From: an uncultured Collinsella sp.
GTDB taxonomy: Bacteria; Actinomycetota; Coriobacteriia; Coriobacteriales; Coriobacteriaceae
Assembly (NCBI GenBank): GCA_958352845.1
Contig: CATWQC010000005.1
Coordinates: forward strand, 1 to 64,000
Length of the DNA: 64,000 nt
Reading direction: 5' to 3'
Part shown: positions 10,147 through 18,526 of the stretch, in pieces
How positions within the stretch are numbered: the stretch's first letter is position 1
How the letters are laid out: each line of letters begins with the position of its first letter
The notes under the pieces: model-generated
What the model was told of the DNA's origin: nothing
Seen by the model: only the letters and a program-made list of their open reading frames with translations
Database searches by the model: none
Program-made: the position numbers and the translations under genes

Positions 10147-11745
10147 TTAGTTCTCCTCTGATCCAGAAACATCCGAATGGTGCTTGGCCATGAACTGCTG
10201 CTTGAAGTCGCCGATGACGCGCAAGAGCTCAGCCTTGGTGTCATCATCGATCTTCTTGGCGCGAACCTTGTCGAGCAGCGAGCCAAAGCCATTGTCCATG
10301 TACTCGATGAGCTCGGCACGGAAAGGCAGCACGTCGGCAATCTCCAGGTCATCCAGGAAGCCCTCGTTGCCAGCGAACAGCGTAACGATCTGCTCGCCAA
10401 CCTCAAACGGCTTGTAGCGCGGCTGCTTCAGGAGCTCGGTCATGCGGGCACCATGGGTCAGCTGCTTCTGAGTAGCCTCGTCAAGGTCGGAGCCAAACTG
10501 CGTAAAGCCAGCGAGCTCCTGATAGGAAGCGAGGTCCAGACGGAGGTTGCCGGCGACCTGCTTCATGGCCTTGGTCTGCGCATCGCCACCGACGCGGGAC
10601 ACGGAGATACCCACGTCGACTGCCGGGCGCTGACCCTGGAAGAAGAGCTCGGACTGCAGGTAGATCTGACCATCGGTAATGGAAATGACGTTGGTCGGAA
10701 TGTAGGCCGAGACGTCGCCGTCCTGGGTCTCGATGATCGGCAGTGCCGTCATGGAGCCGTAACCGTTCTTCTTGGACATCTTGACGGCACGCTCGAGCAG
10801 ACGAGAGTGCAGGTAGAAGATGTCGCCAGGATAGGCCTCGCGTCCGGGCGGACGATGCAGCGTCAGCGACATCTGACGGTAGGCCACAGCCTGCTTGGAC
10901 AGGTCATCGTAGATGACGAGCACGTGGCCGCCGGGGTTGGTCTCGCTGGCGGGCTTGCCGTCCTCGCCGTTGTACATAAAGAACTCGCCAATAGCGGCAC
11001 CGGCCATAGGCGCGATGTACTGCATAGGGGCGGAATCGGCAGCGGTGGCCGAAACGATGATGGTGTAGTCGAGCGCACCGTGCTGAGCGAGGGTCTCGCG
11101 GATGTTGGCAACCGTGGAGGCCTTCTGGCCGATGGCGACATAGATGCAGACCATGCCCTTGCCGCGCTGGTTGAGGATAGCGTCGATGGCGATGGCGGTC
11201 TTACCGGTCTTACGGTCACCGATGATGAGCTCACGCTGACCGCGGCCAATAGGCACCATGGAGTCGATAGCGAGCAGACCGGTCTGAACCGGCTCGCACA
11301 CCGGGGTACGATCGATGACGCCGGGAGCCTTGAACTCGATGGGGCGACGGTGCGTAGCGACGATGTCGCCCAGGCCGTCGATGGGCTGGCCGAGCGGATT
11401 GACGACGCGGCCGAGCATGGCACGGCTCACGGGGATATCCATAACGCGGCCAGTGGTGCGGCACTCGTCGCCTTCCTTGATGGAGTCGACGGCACCGAAC
11501 AGAACGGCGCCGACCTCGTCACGGTCAAGGTTCTGGGCAAGGCCGAAGACGGTCTCACCGGTATCGGAGCTCTTGAACTCCAGAAGCTCGCCTGCCATGG
11601 CGCTCTTGAGGCCGGAGACGCGCGCGATGCCGTCGCCTACCTCGTCGACCGTTGAAACCTCATGCGTATCGACCGTCGCGGAGAGGCTCGTGAGCTGCTC
11701 CTGCAGTTTCTTGGCGATATCCTGGGCATTGAGGGTTTCGGACAT
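10147..11745 (-). CDS. atpA: F1 ATP synthase alpha subunit
   Basis: Non-catalytic nucleotide-binding subunit of F1. Walker A is GDRKTGKT; the PAVDVGISVSRVGG signature and the VAIGQKASTVA segment are present. At 532 residues it is about 20-30 longer than usual because of a C-terminal extension ending in an acidic tail. Its start overlaps atpH by one base. Confidence 0.98.
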   Translation of the reverse strand: MSETLNAQDIAKKLQEQLTSLSATVDTHEVSTVDEVGDGIARVSGLKSAMAGELLEFKSSDTGETVFGLAQNLDRDEVGAVLFGAVDSIKEGDECRTTGRVMDIPVSRAMLGRVVNPLGQPIDGLGDIVATHRRPIEFKAPGVIDRTPVCEPVQTGLLAIDSMVPIGRGQRELIIGDRKTGKTAIAIDAILNQRGKGMVCIYVAIGQKASTVANIRETLAQHGALDYTIIVSATAADSAPMQYIAPMAGAAIGEFFMYNGEDGKPASETNPGGHVLVIYDDLSKQAVAYRQMSLTLHRPPGREAYPGDIFYLHSRLLERAVKMSKKNGYGSMTALPIIETQDGDVSAYIPTNVISITDGQIYLQSELFFQGQRPAVDVGISVSRVGGDAQTKAMKQVAGNLRLDLASYQELAGFTQFGSDLDEATQKQLTHGARMTELLKQPRYKPFEVGEQIVTLFAGNEGFLDDLEIADVLPFRAELIEYMDNGFGSLLDKVRAKKIDDDTKAELLRVIGDFKQQFMAKHHSDVSGSEEN

Positions 11746-12221
11746 TAGGCTTCACCTCCGTACGAATTAGCAGAGTTTGCGAGGGTCTCCTGCGCGATGC
11801 GCAGCTGCGTCTTGACGGAAATGTCACGACGCTCGCCGCGGGCCTCGAGCACCAGGCCGCCCACGATAGACGGGTCGACCTGCTCGATAAGGAATACCTT
11901 GCGGCCGAAGTCCTGCTCGCATTTCTTAGTGATGGTTTGACGCAGCTCGTCGTCGAGCGGGATCGCCGTGGTGACGGTCACGCCCACTACATCCTCGTCT
12001 TCCTCGGCAACATACTTAAAGGCAGCTGCCACCTTGGGAAGAAGGTCGAGCTGGTCGCGCTTGGACATGGTGTCGAGCACGGCGATGATCTCGGGGCTGG
12101 CAGAAGCCAAGCGCTCGATCATCTCGAGGTCCTCGAACACATGGTTCTCGGCCTTGGCGGCTTCCAAAAGGGAACGCGCGTAGGTCTCGAGCACCTTGTC
12201 CTGATAGCGGCTAGTCGGCAT
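11745..12221 (-). CDS. atpH: F1 ATP synthase delta subunit
   Basis: Joins the peripheral stalk to the top of F1. The 158-residue protein has the helical N-terminal part (YARSLLEAA) and the C-terminal VDPSIVGGLVLEARG segment typical of delta/OSCP. Slightly short compared with the 175-180 of most family members. Overlaps atpF by 11 bases. Confidence 0.93.
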   Translation of the reverse strand: MPTSRYQDKVLETYARSLLEAAKAENHVFEDLEMIERLASASPEIIAVLDTMSKRDQLDLLPKVAAAFKYVAEEDEDVVGVTVTTAIPLDDELRQTITKKCEQDFGRKVFLIEQVDPSIVGGLVLEARGERRDISVKTQLRIAQETLANSANSYGGEA

Positions 12222-12813
12222 TCAGGCTACCTGCTTCCTGGATGTAGCGCTCGATGAGCTTCTTCTGCTCAGCATCGTCCTCGAGTGCCTCGCCCACGAT
12301 CTTGGTGGCGACGGCAACGGACAGGTCGGCGATGGAGCTCGCGGCACCGGCGTAGATGGACTTGCGCTCGTCCTCGACGGTCGTATGGGCCTTGGCGATG
12401 ATCTCCTCGGCCTCCTTGTGAGCAGCCTCGATGATACGGGCACGCTCGGACTCGGCGTCCTTACGGGCCTCGAGAACGATGTCGGCAGCCTGACGACGGG
12501 CGTCGGTGACGATCGAGTCGGACTCAGCGCGCTTGGCGATAGCCTCCTGCTTGGTCTTCTCGGCCTCGTCGAGGCTCTCCTCGATCTTCTTGCCGCGCTC
12601 CTCCATGGTTTTCATGATGCCCGGCAGGGCGACCTTGGCCAGCACGATCCAGATAATCAGGAAGGCGATAAGCGCCGGGATGAACTCCGCCATCTTAGGG
12701 ATGAGGATGTCCGCACCGGCGGCGCCGTCCTCGGCGAACGCGGAAACCGGCATGAGCAGCGCGGCCGCGGACGCGGAGAGTGCGATCGCGCTCTTCTGGG
12801 ATGAAAGATTCAT
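12211..12813 (-). CDS. atpF: Fo ATP synthase b subunit
   Basis: Peripheral stalk. A single membrane helix (about residues 46-65, IPALIAFLIIWIVLAKV) is followed by a long charged coiled coil rich in Glu/Lys/Ala and a C-terminal delta-binding part. Unusually for b subunits it carries an extra N-terminal hydrophobic stretch ending in an AFA-E signal-peptidase-like site (about residues 9-28) before the normal start region. Such N-terminal extensions are known from some actinobacterial b subunits; whether it is cleaved here is not known. Confidence 0.94.
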   Translation of the reverse strand: MNLSSQKSAIALSASAAALLMPVSAFAEDGAAGADILIPKMAEFIPALIAFLIIWIVLAKVALPGIMKTMEERGKKIEESLDEAEKTKQEAIAKRAESDSIVTDARRQAADIVLEARKDAESERARIIEAAHKEAEEIIAKAHTTVEDERKSIYAGAASSIADLSVAVATKIVGEALEDDAEQKKLIERYIQEAGSLNAD

Positions 12814-12828
12814 ACTTGACGCTCCGTG

Positions 12829-13023
12829 CTATTTAACGATCAGCGCGACAACGAAGCCGATCAGAGCCAGAGCCTCGCCGAAAGCGGAGCCCATGATGAA
12901 GACGGTGAACACGCGGCCCTGGACCTCAGGCTGACGGGCCATAGCACCCGTAGCACCCAGAGCAGACAGGCCGATAGCAAGACCAGCGCCGATAACACCG
13001 AGACCGTAACCGATAACTCCCAC
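12829..13023 (-). CDS. atpE: Fo ATP synthase c subunit
   Basis: Proteolipid of the rotor ring, 64 residues, two membrane helices joined by the polar loop RQPE. The ion-carrying glutamate is in the second helix (GEALALIGF). The residues of the sodium-binding motif (Gln in helix 1, Glu-Ser/Thr pair in helix 2) are not seen, so proton coupling is likely. GTG start with a very strong AAAGGAGG ribosome-binding site, which fits the high copy number of this subunit. Confidence 0.96.
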   Translation of the reverse strand: MGVIGYGLGVIGAGLAIGLSALGATGAMARQPEVQGRVFTVFIMGSAFGEALALIGFVVALIVK

Positions 13024-13147
13024 GATTCCTCCTTTGTCGTGCGTGTCTTATTTCACGCAGGATAACCTTTTTATAACTGCCGGGCTCCATGGGTACGGGC
13101 ACCGGCGGTTTAACGAATTGCCTTACCTTTAAGGCGCGAACGGAAGA

Positions 13148-13951
13148 CTACTCCTCCTCCGCGACCTCCTCTGCCTCGGAGACATACACGGCGGTAAGGA
13201 CCGTGAAGACGTAAGCCTGGATGGCGCCGACCACAAGCTCGATCGCATAGATCAGGATGAGAATGGCAAGCCAGGCCAGCGAAGGCAGGGCGCCGACGGC
13301 GTGGGCCGCGGAAACCTGCTGAAGCAGCGGCTGCATGAACATGCTCGCCATGATGGCGAACGAGCCCATGACCACGTGTCCTGCGAACATGTTGCAGAAC
13401 AGACGGACGGCGAGCGTGATGAGGCGCAGGAAGGTCGAGAAAAGCTCGACGACCCACACGAGCACGTTCATCGGGAAGCTCACGCCCTGCGGAGCGAGGC
13501 TCTTGATGTAGCCGATCACGCCGTGAGCCTTGCATCCGTAGTAGATGAAGTACACGAAGGCGAAGATGGCGAGCGCGGCGGTGGAGCCGATTGCGCCGGT
13601 GCCGGGCTTCATTCCCGGAATCAGGCCGATCATGTTGTTGATCAGGATGAACAGGAAAAGCGAGCACAGGAACGGGAAGTGCTTCTTCCAGTTCTCACCC
13701 ACGACACCCTTGCCGATATCGTTCTCGACGTACTCGATGATGTACTCGAAACCGTTGACGAAGAAGCCCTTGGGAACCAAAGTCTGCTTCTTCTTGAACA
13801 CGGCCAGGACGATCAGGAGCACGATCGTGGAGACGATCAGCCAAAACGAGTACTGCGTGATGCCGCAGCTCAGATCGCCCACGACAGGGGTGGAGCTGAA
13901 CTCGCTGACCAGATGATTAATCTCATCAGGCAGCTTTTCAAAAATTTCCAC
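13148..13951 (-). CDS. atpB: Fo ATP synthase a subunit
   Basis: Membrane stator channel. The essential arginine is in LAVRLFCNMFAGH, in the long fourth helix; five to six hydrophobic segments span the 267 residues. The protein ends in an acidic EEVAEEE tail. A 124-bp spacer with no gene separates it from atpE. Confidence 0.96.
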   Translation of the reverse strand: MEIFEKLPDEINHLVSEFSSTPVVGDLSCGITQYSFWLIVSTIVLLIVLAVFKKKQTLVPKGFFVNGFEYIIEYVENDIGKGVVGENWKKHFPFLCSLFLFILINNMIGLIPGMKPGTGAIGSTAALAIFAFVYFIYYGCKAHGVIGYIKSLAPQGVSFPMNVLVWVVELFSTFLRLITLAVRLFCNMFAGHVVMGSFAIMASMFMQPLLQQVSAAHAVGALPSLAWLAILILIYAIELVVGAIQAYVFTVLTAVYVSEAEEVAEEE

Positions 13952-13954
13952 GAC

Positions 13955-14266
13955 TTACCTTTCGACCTCATGAGGATCTCGCAGCGCCTTGGCGACGCGA
14001 ACCGCGCAGGCGGCCATAAAGGCCACGAAGCCGATCGCCTCGCCCAGGAGGAACATGCGAAATGCCTCTCCGAACAACACAAACACAACCAAGGTAAAGA
14101 CAAGCAACGCGATTGCCGAGACCGCGAGACTCACCATACCCTTGAGCATGTCCGCATTCTGCTTATCGTCAAGAACCGGCTTGAGCGTAAAGACAAAGGG
14201 AAGGAAGGCAATCGCGCCCGCGATGGCACCTGCAACGATAGCGAGCAGATCGGCTATCTGAAACAC
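13955..14266 (-). CDS. AtpI-like membrane protein, first gene of the atp operon
   Basis: About 103 residues with three hydrophobic segments (residues about 8-30, 45-72 and 76-95). Its position directly before atpB matches the ATP synthase subunit I/AtpI slot, a small protein thought to help c-ring assembly. Sequence similarity to AtpI is not obvious by eye, so the call rests on position and topology. The GTG at 14266 has GAGG 6 bases upstream; a GTG at 14278 is the alternative. Confidence 0.65.
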   Translation of the reverse strand: MFQIADLLAIVAGAIAGAIAFLPFVFTLKPVLDDKQNADMLKGMVSLAVSAIALLVFTLVVFVLFGEAFRMFLLGEAIGFVAFMAACAVRVAKALRDPHEVER

Positions 14267-14328
14267 TGGCGTCCTCACTTTCCTTTTTTATCGCCTCACA
14301 GGACAGTTCCCGCCAAACATTGGTGACT

Positions 14329-14356
14329 ATTGTACGAGCCAATCGCTAAAGTACAA
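14329..14356 (-). promoter_or_regulatory. Probable promoter of the atp operon
   Basis: On the minus strand TTGTAC (-35) and TACAAT (-10) are 16 bases apart, about 60 bases upstream of the atpI-like start. Confidence 0.65.
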
Positions 14357-14471
14357 CCGAAAAAGCATCGGTTAATACGCACCTGTTCGTTTTCTTAAGA
14401 CCTTCTTTATGCCGCAGGTACGGTAATACGTTTTTCTCGAACCCTGCAGGGCAAAACGTCCGTTAACAGGA

Positions 14472-14506
14472 GTGCGCGCGGTCGCCTTTTGTTCGACCGC
14501 GCGCAC
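14472..14506. terminator. GC-rich terminator-like hairpin downstream of upp
   Basis: A perfect 13-bp stem (GTGCGCGCGGTCG / CGACCGCGCGCAC) with a 9-base loop, 43 bases after the upp stop. It lacks a clear T-run on the minus strand. Confidence 0.55.
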
Positions 14507-14548
14507 CGTTTCTTCGTATTTGCAGCCGCGGCCGTCTTAGCCCAGCGA

Positions 14549-15196
14549 CTAGAGCGTGCCGTAGATGCGGTCGCCGGCGTCGCCGAGACCGGGAACGATG
14601 TAGGCAGCCTCGTTGAGATGGTCGTCGATGGCGCAGGTATAGATATGCACATCGGGATCCTTCTCAGTCAGCGACTTGAGGCCCTCGGGGGCCGCGACGA
14701 TGCACAGCATGCGGATGTCCTTGACACCGCGCCCGCGCAGGTAGCTGATGGCCATCTCGGCCGAACCGCCCGTGGCGAGCATGGGGTCAACGACCAGGCA
14801 GATGCGCTGGTCGATATCCTTGGGCATCTTGCAGTAATACTCGTGCGGCTCGTGGGTGACCTCGTCGCGCTCCATGCCGATGTGGCCCACGCGAGCGGAG
14901 GGCACCAGGTCGAGGATACCGTCGACCATGCCAAGGCCCGCACGCAGGATGGGCACGATGGCGAGTTTCTTGCCGGCAAGCTGTTTGAACGTGGCGGTAG
15001 TGATGGGGGTCTCGACCTCGACGTCTTCCATAGGCAGGTCGCGCATGGCCTCGTAGCCGTCAAAAAGCGCGAGTTCGCGCACGAGCTGACGGAACTGGTT
15101 GGTGCCGGTGTTTTTGTCGCGCAGGATCGACAGCTTGTGCTGGACGAGCGGATGATCGACAAGCGTCACACGGGACGCATCGTAGGTGACGGTCAT
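14549..15196 (-). CDS. upp: Uracil phosphoribosyltransferase
   Basis: Salvages uracil with PRPP to give UMP. The PRPP loop DPMLATGGS and the uracil-binding C-terminal motif GLGDAGDRIYGT are both intact, and ILRAGLGMVDG is present. Start chosen at the ATG giving MTVTYDASRV, with GGGG upstream; a longer frame upstream has no family similarity. 215 residues is close to the usual 209. Location next to the atp operon is common in Gram-positive bacteria. Confidence 0.95.
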   Translation of the reverse strand: MTVTYDASRVTLVDHPLVQHKLSILRDKNTGTNQFRQLVRELALFDGYEAMRDLPMEDVEVETPITTATFKQLAGKKLAIVPILRAGLGMVDGILDLVPSARVGHIGMERDEVTHEPHEYYCKMPKDIDQRICLVVDPMLATGGSAEMAISYLRGRGVKDIRMLCIVAAPEGLKSLTEKDPDVHIYTCAIDDHLNEAAYIVPGLGDAGDRIYGTL

Positions 15197-15319
15197 GGGT
15201 TGATTGCCCCTTTCGTTGCAGCCGCAAAACGGCCTTGCTGACAAGGCGCGCAGCAATGTTGCCGCCGCACGCCATGCATAAGTTTAGCGGTTTGTTGTAT
15301 CGAGCAGCCCATCGCAGCC

Positions 15320-16861
15320 CTACTGTGCGGTACTGAGCGAGCGCTTGACTGCATCACGCCAGCCCGCAAGGTTTTGCTCGCGACGCTCGGCGGACATATG
15401 GGGAAGGAAGGTCCTAACGATCTGGGCATTTTGCTCCAGCTCTTCAAGGTCTTCCCAATAGCCGACGGCAAGACCCGCCAAGTACGCGGCACCGATTGCC
15501 GTGGTCTCCACCGTCTCGCATTGCAGCACGGGGATATCCAGCAGGTCGGCCTGGAATTGCATGATGAACTCGTTGCGCGAGGCACCGCCATCGACAGACA
15601 GGCGCTCAATCGAAAGCCCCACGTCCTGCTCCATGGCGCGCAGCACGTCGTAGCTCTGATATGCCATGGATTCGCAGGCGGCACGTACGATGGTCGCACG
15701 GCTCGAGGCGCCGGTCAGACCGCACACGATACCGCGGGCATGCGGGTCCCACCAGGGAGCACCCAAACCTGCAAAGGCGGGAACGAAGTAGCAGCCCTCG
15801 TTGTCGCTAATCGAAGCGGCGAGTTGTGCCGACTCGCTCACGCTCGAGATGATGCCCATGTTGTTGCGAAGCCAGTTCATCGTTGAACCGGCGGCAAAAA
15901 TAGAGCCCTCGAGCGCATAGCTGACTTTGCCGTCCGCAGCGATACCGATGGTGGAGACCAGGCCATTCTTGGATTCGACGATCTCGTCACCGGTGTTCAT
16001 GAGCATAAAGCAGCCCGTGCCATAGGTGTTTTTGGTCTGGCCGGGATAGAAGCAGCAGTGGCCGAACAGCGATGCCTGCTGGTCGCCCGCCACGCCCATG
16101 ATGGGCGGCATGTTGGTCATGATGTCGCTCGCGACGCGGCCGTAGTCGCCCGAGCTCCAGCGAACCTCGGGCATCATGGAACGTGGAACGTCAAAGAGCG
16201 CCAGCAGGTCGTCGTCCCAATCGAGCGTATGGATATTAAAGAGTGCCGTGCGGCTGGCATTGGTGTAGTCGGTGGCAAAGACCTGGCCGCCGGTGAGGTT
16301 GTAGATGAGCCAGGTGTCGATGGTGCCAAACATGAGGTCGCCCGCCGCCGCGCTCTCGCGTGCGCCGTCGACGTTGTCGAGAATCCACTGCACCTTGGAG
16401 GCCGAGAAATACGGGTCAAGCGTAAGTCCCGTGCGGGAGCGCACCAGCTCCTCGCAACCCTGTTCAACCAACGCGTCGATCGCCGGCGCGGTACGACGGC
16501 ACTGCCATACGATGGCGTTATAGATGGGCTGGCCGCTCACGCGGTCCCAGACCACCGTGGTCTCGCGCTGGTTGGAGATGCCGATGGCGGCGATGCGATC
16601 GGAATGGATGCCGCTCTTAAACTGAACCTCCATCATCACGCCGATCTGGCTGGCAAGCACCTCCGTGGGATCCTGCTCCACCCAGCCGGGGCGCGGGAAG
16701 CTGGTTTTGACGCTACGACGCGCCTGGGCAACGATGCAGCCGTATTCGTCGACAATGGCCGCGAGTACCGAGGTAGTGCCGCAGTCGAGCGCCATGATGT
16801 AGGAACCGCCAAAGTTAAACGAGGCATCTTCCATGCCCAGGCTGCCCAGATTCAACGACAT
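15320..16861 (-). CDS. glpK: Glycerol kinase
   Basis: Phosphorylates glycerol to glycerol-3-phosphate. FGGY-family motifs are visible: N-terminal MALDCGTTS phosphate loop (about residue 23), substrate loop with SNQRETTVVWD, GVAGDQQASLFG and the KNTYGTGCFMLMNTG segment, and GGLGAPWW-like FAGLGAPWWDPHARG. 513 residues with a roughly 20-residue N-terminal extension. SD AGAAGGG precedes the start. It follows tsaC by 13 bases, so it is read with the tsaC transcript. No glpF or glpO gene is adjacent. Confidence 0.95.
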   Translation of the reverse strand: MSLNLGSLGMEDASFNFGGSYIMALDCGTTSVLAAIVDEYGCIVAQARRSVKTSFPRPGWVEQDPTEVLASQIGVMMEVQFKSGIHSDRIAAIGISNQRETTVVWDRVSGQPIYNAIVWQCRRTAPAIDALVEQGCEELVRSRTGLTLDPYFSASKVQWILDNVDGARESAAAGDLMFGTIDTWLIYNLTGGQVFATDYTNASRTALFNIHTLDWDDDLLALFDVPRSMMPEVRWSSGDYGRVASDIMTNMPPIMGVAGDQQASLFGHCCFYPGQTKNTYGTGCFMLMNTGDEIVESKNGLVSTIGIAADGKVSYALEGSIFAAGSTMNWLRNNMGIISSVSESAQLAASISDNEGCYFVPAFAGLGAPWWDPHARGIVCGLTGASSRATIVRAACESMAYQSYDVLRAMEQDVGLSIERLSVDGGASRNEFIMQFQADLLDIPVLQCETVETTAIGAAYLAGLAVGYWEDLEELEQNAQIVRTFLPHMSAERREQNLAGWRDAVKRSLSTAQ

Positions 16862-16874
16862 CGCTTACACCCTT

Positions 16875-17618
16875 CTATTGCATCGGGTCGGACAGGACCC
16901 GCTCGATCTCTGATGCGGGAAGTGCGCCTTGGCGCAGGATCTGGAGCCCGCCGTGCTGGAACGACACGATGGTCGAGGCGTCGCGACACGGGGTCTCACC
17001 GGCGTCGACGGCAACATCGACCCCCTCCAGGATGCGACCCTCGACGGCGGCAAAGCTTGCCGGCGAAGGCGCGCCGTGCGTGTTGGCGCTCGTGCAGGCA
17101 AGGGGACTGCCGCAGGCGCGGATGAGCGCTTGGACCACGGGAGAGGCCGAAGCGCGCAGGGCCACGGTGTCGTCGGCAGCGCGCATAAAGGTCGGCACGC
17201 AGGGGGCTGCCTTGACCACGATAGTCAGGGCTCCCGGCCAGCATCGTCGCGCGAGTACGCGGGCATCTTCCGGGATATCCACGCCATAGCGGTCGAGTGC
17301 TTCGACGCCATCGACCAGCCAAGCGACGGTTTGCGTGAGCTCACGTTGCTTGAGAGTGAAGATACGGCGATAGCCGGTGCCGAGCGCAGGAACTGCGGCG
17401 CCATTGACGGCAGCCTGCGGATCGCGCGGCCACGATGGGAATTCGCTTGTATCTTGGGGCACGGCGCCCGAGAAGGCGTTGACTGCCACGGCGACACCGT
17501 AGACGGTCTCGGTCGGAATCAAGGCCAGGCCGCCGCGGCCGAGCACCTCGGCCGTGCGCTCGACGGCAAGCCGATGCGGCTCGCGCGTTCCCTCGTATAC
17601 CCGATAGACCGTCTGCAT
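16875..17618 (-). CDS. Threonylcarbamoyl-AMP synthase (Sua5/YrdC/YwlC family)
   Basis: Makes threonylcarbamoyl-adenylate for the t6A modification of ANN-decoding tRNAs. The YrdC fold signatures are present: GGLALIPTETVYGVAV near the N-terminus, PGALTIVVKAA in the middle and the CTSANTHG loop. 247 residues; a C-terminal Sua5 domain is absent. An approximately 35-residue stretch after the TETVYG loop (PQDTSEFPSW...) is longer than in typical YrdC. The gene belongs to the conserved prfA-prmC-tsaC run. Confidence 0.9.
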   Translation of the reverse strand: MQTVYRVYEGTREPHRLAVERTAEVLGRGGLALIPTETVYGVAVAVNAFSGAVPQDTSEFPSWPRDPQAAVNGAAVPALGTGYRRIFTLKQRELTQTVAWLVDGVEALDRYGVDIPEDARVLARRCWPGALTIVVKAAPCVPTFMRAADDTVALRASASPVVQALIRACGSPLACTSANTHGAPSPASFAAVEGRILEGVDVAVDAGETPCRDASTIVSFQHGGLQILRQGALPASEIERVLSDPMQ

Positions 17619-17766
17619 GTGTATGCCAGCCCCTTACGCTCCGGTGCAAGTTTGTTTACTGTGGGGCATTCTCGCACGAAACATTCAACCTATTTGCCCA
17701 GAGCGCATGTTGGTTTGGTGAGCGGCTCTAGTAGTCGGTGAAAGTGAGGGGGTTAATTGAAGATTT

Positions 17767-18069
17767 TTAGCGCGCAAGCGTAACGGTACGATCGGGAAAC
17801 TCGATGCTTGCAACCAGTTTTCCGCCGAGGCTCTCTGCGTACCTGCTCAGCGTGTCGAGCCTCATCGAACCCAACTCCCCACGCTCGAGCTCGGATACAC
17901 GTTTTTGAGAAACGCCCATCGACTGGGCGACCGACGCCTGTGTTAGATCTTTTAACCTGCGAATCTGAGCAAGCTTATAGGCTTCGATACGATCGCGAGT
18001 CCTCTCCTGCTCGGCGGTAATGGAGTCGCGTGTTATCCCGCGAGATTCCATATACTCATGCAGTTCCAT
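17767..18069 (-). CDS. XRE-family antitoxin (HigA-like)
   Basis: 100 residues with a classic helix-turn-helix in the middle (QASVAQSMGVSQKRVSELERG, given here by its ends at about residues 44-64) and a short C-terminal beta part. It overlaps the toxin gene upstream by 14 bases; toxin-first order is that of higBA modules. Expected to neutralise the toxin and repress the shared promoter. Confidence 0.85.
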   Translation of the reverse strand: MELHEYMESRGITRDSITAEQERTRDRIEAYKLAQIRRLKDLTQASVAQSMGVSQKRVSELERGELGSMRLDTLSRYAESLGGKLVASIEFPDRTVTLAR

Positions 18070-18451
18070 CTCGATCGAGCCTCCTTACGTGGCGACGGTA
18101 TATTTGCTCGGCCCTTGGAATGTTGATCGCATACCAACCGTTCCATTTTGCCCTTGACGATCCCGCTCGCGACTTATCACCCGCCAATAGCAATACCGCC
18201 TGGCGCTTGGGGTCAAAGGCGAAGAGGATGCGAATCACCTGCCCACCACACGACGTCACTCTCAGCTCCTTTAAATGATGAAGCTTCGAGCCCTTTACGC
18301 GGTCAACCAGCGGACGACCAAGGCTGGGACCTTCCTTCTCGAGCACCAAAAGGTCTGCATAAATCTGCTTCAGCGTAGCTTCATCCTGCTCATCAAGCCA
18401 AGGTTCAATGTAATCAAGCACGATACGGTACCGATGCAGCTGATTTGACAT
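18056..18451 (-). CDS. RelE/HigB-type toxin (Gp49-like, DUF891)
   Basis: 131 residues. The segment ...LVDRVKGSKLHHLKELRV..GGQVIRILFAFDPKRQAVLLLAGDK is the typical core of HigB/Gp49-like toxins, which cleave mRNA on the ribosome. Small, basic C-terminus (RRHVRRLDRD). A promoter and a palindrome overlap immediately upstream. The pair interrupts the otherwise conserved prmC-tsaC order. Confidence 0.85.
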   Translation of the reverse strand: MSNQLHRYRIVLDYIEPWLDEQDEATLKQIYADLLVLEKEGPSLGRPLVDRVKGSKLHHLKELRVTSCGGQVIRILFAFDPKRQAVLLLAGDKSRAGSSRAKWNGWYAINIPRAEQIYRRHVRRLDRDGTA

Positions 18452-18460
18452 ACCTTTCTC

Positions 18461-18491
18461 CTTCTATAGTAGAAGTTTTACGGTATATTGC
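18461..18491 (-). promoter_or_regulatory. Promoter and palindromic operator of the toxin-antitoxin operon
   Basis: On the minus strand TTGCAA (-35) and TACTAT (-10) are 16 bases apart; the -10 is embedded in the perfect palindrome CTTCTA-TAG-TAGAAG read on the plus strand (18461-18475), 10 bases upstream of the toxin start. This layout is that expected for antitoxin autorepression. Confidence 0.7.
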
Positions 18492-18526
18492 AAGGACAAA
18501 CTTGCGCAAATGTCTATTTATTCAGC

